NCBI GenBank assembly: GCA_963281255.1
Contig: OY725490.1
Span: 1,302,001 to 1,366,000 of the forward strand
Source: Aphrocallistes beatrix
Lineage: Eukaryota; Porifera; Hexactinellida; Sceptrulophora; Aphrocallistidae
Direction: 5' to 3'
Length of the DNA: 64,000 nucleotides
A program made the translations under genes and the position numbers. Numbering within the stretch: position 1 is the stretch's first letter; each line of letters opens with the position of its first letter. The notes beneath the pieces are model-generated. The model was not told the origin of the DNA and searched no databases. It was given only the letters and a program-made list of their open reading frames with translations. Positions 59,720 to 64,000 of this stretch are shown piece by piece.

Positions 59720-61063
59720 CAGTCTGTAACATAATTATTGAGAATTTTAATAAATTCTTATTGAACCAATTTTAATAAATATCTCTCTTCTATCATTTAC
59801 TCTCTATCAAAATTATCTTTATCTTCATTTTCCTGAAGTATTTTGACCATATTGAAAGAAATTTTCATTCTTTTGCTAAAAATACAAGCTCAAATTAAAT
59901 GATGACGTCATCATTTTCTTCATTTTTTTGCATATTTAACTTTTATCTTTTTCTTGTCAATGGTTTAGCTAGTAATACTGCCTACATGAGTCAAAAACTA
60001 AAGTGAACTCAAATAGAAACACTATTGAACAACTCCGGTTTATCTGTAAAAGATATATCACGGAAGTTTGGCGTAAGCGTTGCCACGGTTTATAGGGTAA
60101 AATCTAGAAAAACAAGACAACATTGGTTTAGAACATCGTAAGGGTGCTGGGAGACCGTCTAAACTGAGATTATCTATCCGAAAAAGCATTTCCCAACAGA
60201 TCAGACGTAAGCCTTATTTCTCTTTGCGTACTTTGGCTAATCTTGTCCCTGGGAAACCTTCTCATGAAACTGTCTGGCGAGCGATGAAAGACCTCGACTA
60301 TACTAAAATATATCCGACCAACAGACCAATGGTGAGCGAGAAAAATCGGCTTGCGAGAGTTCAATGGGCAAAGAAGCATAAGTACCCAAAAAAAGCATGG
60401 TATAAGACTGTTTATACCGATGAAATGTCGATTTGGTTGTCTCGAGGAAGGATTAAAATGTGGACAAAATCCGACACAAAAAGGACAGCTCCAACGACTA
60501 AACATACCTCCAAAATTAATGTTTGGGCAGGATTTAGCTCAATGGGGACGTTTCCTCTCTCCATCTTTACTGATAATATGAACAGCCAAATGTTTATTAC
60601 CATCCTAGAAGGGCATCTGTTAACCCAGGCTGAAGTCTTTCACCAAAATGAATGGCGTCTAGTCATGGATAATGACCGAAAACACACCTCGAAGGTTGTC
60701 AAAGAATTTTTGTCCCAAAATATCCCAAACCATCTACCATGGCCTTCGCAGAGCCCTGACCTCAACCCGATTGAGAATGTTTTCGGATGGGTTAAACGAG
60801 AACTCATAAAACTAGCTCCCAGGACAATTTCCGAACTTAGAGAAAAACTCGAGATCGTATGGTCGAACATAAACCCTGAATTTCTCAAGCCATACTGTGA
60901 TTCCATGCCACGCAGGTGCCAGTTAGTGATAGAATCGGGCGGTTTTCCGATTAATTATTAGTATTGGCATGTTGTTAATAATATATTCAAACGACTAGAG
61001 ATATCCGCATGAACGTGTGTTTTACAGTATTTTAATGATTCTCACTAATTATGTTACAGACTG
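59720..61063 (+). mobile_element. Tc1-type transposon with TA target duplication
   Basis: The ends cagtctgtaacataattatt and the inverse of cagtctgtaacataattagt bound 1344 bp and are flanked by TA (59718-59719, 61064-61065). The left TA is part of the Ginger target duplication. The inverted ends are about 35 bp long. Confidence 0.88.
59986..60961 (+). pseudogene. Tc1-type transposase, broken near the N-terminus
   Basis: ATG at 59986 is followed by TGA at 60004, then a helix-turn-helix (LSVKDISRKFGVSVATVYRV) in the same frame. Near 60115-60125 the frame shifts into the GRPSKL motif and the long open part to TAA at 60961. Catalytic residues are in VYTDEMSIW, VMDNDRKHT and NPIENVFGW; 34 residues separate the second D and the E, the Tc1-type DD34E signature. 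LPWPSQSPDLNPIE is a family hallmark. The rest of the catalytic domain is intact, so inactivation seems recent. Confidence 0.88.
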
Positions 61064-61110
61064 TACATGCATTTTACTAAATTAAAACTGACCTGAAGGT
61101 TTAGGAAATT

Positions 61111-62575
61111 CTAGACATCTTCTTTATGTGAATGCTTTTTCTTATAGTGGTATAGAACACAGCAGATGATGGTCGCAATGATAATTATTAATATTAATAA
61201 CAATAAGACAGCAGATATGGGGGACAATATTTCCAATAGCGGAATCTCATTTGTTTCTGGTGGAACTATAAAAAATACTTTTTAATATCCATGCAGTGGG
61301 TTTTTTTAATATTATACTCACGATGAAAAATAATAAATAGATAATACGTACATAACTCATTTAATAACATAGACTTGTCTCGTTACTAAGTTACTTAAAT
61401 AGTACAAGAATAACGGCCTTAACAAAAAACATGCACATTTAGTAAAAACTATATATCTCATCTCCTTCTGCCCTACAGATCATGTCATTATAATATGGCA
61501 AGTGAATGAAACTCCCATTACTTTTTAGACTAGGGATGAAAATAAAATGCTATGGCAATTCAAAATATGAAGACTCATCAAGGACATGATTAACCTTGAA
61601 GTGTATTACCAGGATATCTAAACAATATGTACCGGAATCCATTATTAAATATGCTTTATCATCATTATGTTGCTCAACATGTTTTCTTTAAAAATTGAAA
61701 ATTGTTGATTTTAATATTAGTTCCTACACTCTTATTCGCATCTTTAATATTCATCTTCATTTGTTTAGAAATATGTGGAAATATGCATTTGAATACTCAC
61801 ACATTCCAATAAATATTTCCCCATATTTATAAACAACTGACCCATAAATGAAATTTCCCACGCAAATATAAGGAACTACCAAAGTAATTACGAAAAGTAG
61901 TTACCAATGGCATAACTAATCCTTCTCCTTTAATCTCCCCACAAAATGAAGTGAATAAATGCTATTTTAGAATATAAAACAACTTCCAAATCATTTTCAA
62001 TGGCATGGCGTAATTTGAATGCCAGTCAATTCGTACCACGTACCAACTCGTACCAAGTCAAATTGTACCGAATCAACAGAAAATCCTGCTTTCATTGTGT
62101 TCTTACAAAGATCTCATCCAAAATGCAATAGAAATCGTACATTTCATTTTGGTAGTGGTACTAGTTGAATTTACTATCTGGCACGAGTTGACTTAGTGCT
62201 TTAGGACGAGTTGGTAGTTCGTGTAAGTTGACTGATTCCCCGTAAGATTATTATGGACAAAGTTACAACGTACAATTAATAAAACTAGTTATGGCTTACT
62301 TTGATCATAATCAATGTTAACAGAGCTGATAGTAGAGTTACCAGCACAGCTCATAGCTGTTACAGAGTACTGATAGTCAGTGTTGATATTCAGAATAGTG
62401 GAGTGAATGTAACTGTTAGAATTAGTAGTAGCTAGTGGAGATCCATCAAGATACAGGAAATACATATCTACAGTTCTGTTGCTAGGAGGAGTATTCCATG
62501 ATAGAGATATGTTAGCTGAGCGAGAAAATGTAAAGTTAGATAGAGAGCTCTGCAGATTGGGAGCAGAAGGAGGAG
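61111..62575 (-). CDS. Gene G: FN3 transmembrane receptor 3' portion with short tail
   Basis: Two exons are visible: FN3 (62300-62575, starting after tttaatag, ending in gtaagc) and a terminal exon (61111-61265) with a juxtamembrane segment, a long hydrophobic helix (AVLLLLILIIIIATIICCVL) and a short basic tail (YHYKKKHSHKEDV) before TAG. Phases agree (phase 1). The FN3 exon is nearly identical to those in A, D and F except near its start (NFTFSRSANISLSW), where the usual cysteine is missing. The second FN3, stalk and tyrosine-rich tail are absent. Exons for the signal peptide and Ig-like domain were not found in the 0.7 kb upstream. It could be a partial gene or a short-tail member like C. 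Confidence 0.65.
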
Positions 62576-63334
62576 CTATTAAATACATATGAAGGGAAAA
62601 TGGCGTAATAAATCCATAATGTATCTACATTTTCGTCTGAGATACAGTTGCACTTTCAAATATAAGTCACCCAATTTAGTCTAAGTGAAATTAGTCATAC
62701 CAAGTCCCAACTACCAAAAAGTCAACTCGTAACAAGTGGGAGCTTTTTATTCAATATAAAGCTAACTAATCTAAGAATGTGATGTCAATTTGAATCTACA
62801 AAATTCACAATATAAAGATTATTATATTTGAACAACTCAAACAACTTCATTCGAGTAACCTTAAGAACAATCGAGTCCGGCCGTATTCACTAAGAACTTA
62901 AGATCGATATTAGTGCTTAAGTCTTAAGTTCGATCTTAAGTCGTATTCACTAAGATTTGAGTTCGATCTTAAGACCGAACTTTAAGCAACCTAGGGAGGT
63001 GTCTTGAGTATTGTAATTGATTCGATTTTCACTAATTACTCCATAAATGTTGTTCAAACTTACTTCTGTCGAACATTGAATCTATCTTGATTGATATTAG
63101 ACTTCAAATAAAATTTAAATATTTTTTAAACATTTCTCTTATTGTGTGTAACATCGCAACATGTATCACATGCTATAATTCGTGGCAAATTCTTCTTGGG
63201 TTTGTATGAATAAACAAACATACATTCTTTGATTATATAATCTTACACTAATTTTAACATGCATAATTATAGAGACAGGCTTTATATATTGATTCACATG
63301 ACTGATAATAATCACTTTGATCCTATTTTCCTAT
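62576..63334. other. Spacer between gene G and the Myb-like gene
   Basis: Part of R2 flank (62755-62860) and a miniature element at about 62876-62990 with ggccgtattcactaagaact and repeated cttaagatcgat phrases, in the style of common Harbinger-type miniature elements. No gene recognised. Confidence 0.55.
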
Positions 63335-64000
63335 TTACAATGATTTTTCCAGCTGTCTCTGACTTTTCAATCGATAATAGTCACTCTGTTCTTCTATTAA
63401 CTGCAGCTGTGCTGAGAATACAGCCATCTGTTGAAACAAAACTTCCTGCTGTAATGGAAGTAGGTCTGCAGCCTTCAAGAATTCGACCGAATCATCTTGC
63501 TCATCAACAGTTCGCCTTCTCTTCCGACTTTTCTTTGATGCCTTTTATGTTGTCGATATTTCAATTCTGGAGACTCTAAAATCGGAGTATCTTCAGATTC
63601 ATCGGGACCTGTAGCCGATACTGTTGACGCTATTGCTGGTGCTTGAAAAAGATCAGCAACACCTGAAATTCCACTAAAAGCAGGGGTGTTTTGGAACATC
63701 TCTGTTACCCGATCTGCAGAGTCAGTAAAAATACTTCTATCTGCTGATAGGATTTGCATATCTTCATCCTCCACCTGTCCAGCACTGTTTGTACCCCCTC
63801 CAGTCTTTCTGGCTTCCCTAAAGCTTGCATCAACTTTGGACTTTGCATTTAGCTTTAGATTGGTCCATTTTTTCCTAATATCCTCTACAGCTCTGCTATT
63901 GCCATGTACCGAGTTGAGTTCGGTTGCAATGTCTCCAGATTTGTTTCCTCCTTTTGTTTTTGTCAGCTGAATTTCCTGACCCTCTCAAAATCTCACCTGC
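63335..64000 (-). CDS. Myb/SANT-like DNA-binding protein, truncated by the window edge, one frameshift
   Basis: The minus strand, from the right edge, reads TELNSVHGNSRAVEDIRKKW, then TNLKLNAKSKVDASFREARK and TGGG, the pattern of Myb/SANT-like domains (Myb_DNA-bind_5 type) found in Harbinger-associated and host-derived proteins. An acidic and serine-rich linker follows (63560-63775). Near 63530 the frame must change by one base; the other frame continues with KKSRKRRRTVDEQ (a nuclear-localisation-like basic run), then VEFLKAADLLPLQQEVLFQQ and a glutamine-rich probable coiled coil to the TAA at 63335. A frameshift or a sequence error is equally possible. The N-terminus lies beyond the window. 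Confidence 0.65.

Overview
The window is animal genomic DNA: AT-rich, multi-exon genes with short GT-AG introns, dense small DNA transposons and a 200-base assembly gap. The gene families (LRAT-fold enzyme, GT10 fucosyltransferase, VPS33-like and NACHT fragments, Ginger, Tc1 and hAT elements) and many Ig/FN3 receptors suggest a sponge, possibly a demosponge such as Amphimedon; this assignment is inference.

The core of the window is a tandem family of single-pass transmembrane receptors, all on the minus strand. I rebuilt them from splice sites and reading phase. Gene A (13482-19102, 9 exons, 591 codons), gene C (21345-24980, 6 exons, 493 codons) and gene D (38534-41495, 6 exons, 488 codons) are complete and in frame throughout. 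Gene B (27790-30403) is a close copy of A that lost its FN3 exons and half its transmembrane exon. Gene E (35903-36490) is a two-exon relic. Gene F (42446-54905) lacks its 5' exons and has an 8.9-kb intron. Gene G (61111-62575) is a 3' portion. The layout is signal peptide, Ig-like domain, FN3, split FN3, stalk, transmembrane helix, cytoplasmic tail. Tails of A, B, D and F carry several YxxM and YxxL/I motifs and share a YANLK motif at or near the C-terminus; C and G have short tails without tyrosine-signalling motifs. This resembles paired immune or allorecognition receptors of other animals, but I do not recognise the family as a named one.

Left of the cluster (1-13 kb) are small mobile elements, two exons of a VPS33-like gene, a decayed NACHT-protein remnant, a two-exon LRAT/NlpC-P60-fold protein and a broken hAT transposase. 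Between B and E lies a GT10 fucosyltransferase gene with one in-frame stop. Inside the long intron of F are a broken THAP-domain gene, a 1.1-kb inverted repeat, repeated helitron-like sequences and the gap flanked by inverted repeats. From 56 to 61 kb a complete Ginger-type element (4-bp target duplication) sits directly against a Tc1-type element whose insertion site is the TA of the Ginger target duplication. The right edge holds a truncated Myb/SANT-like gene.
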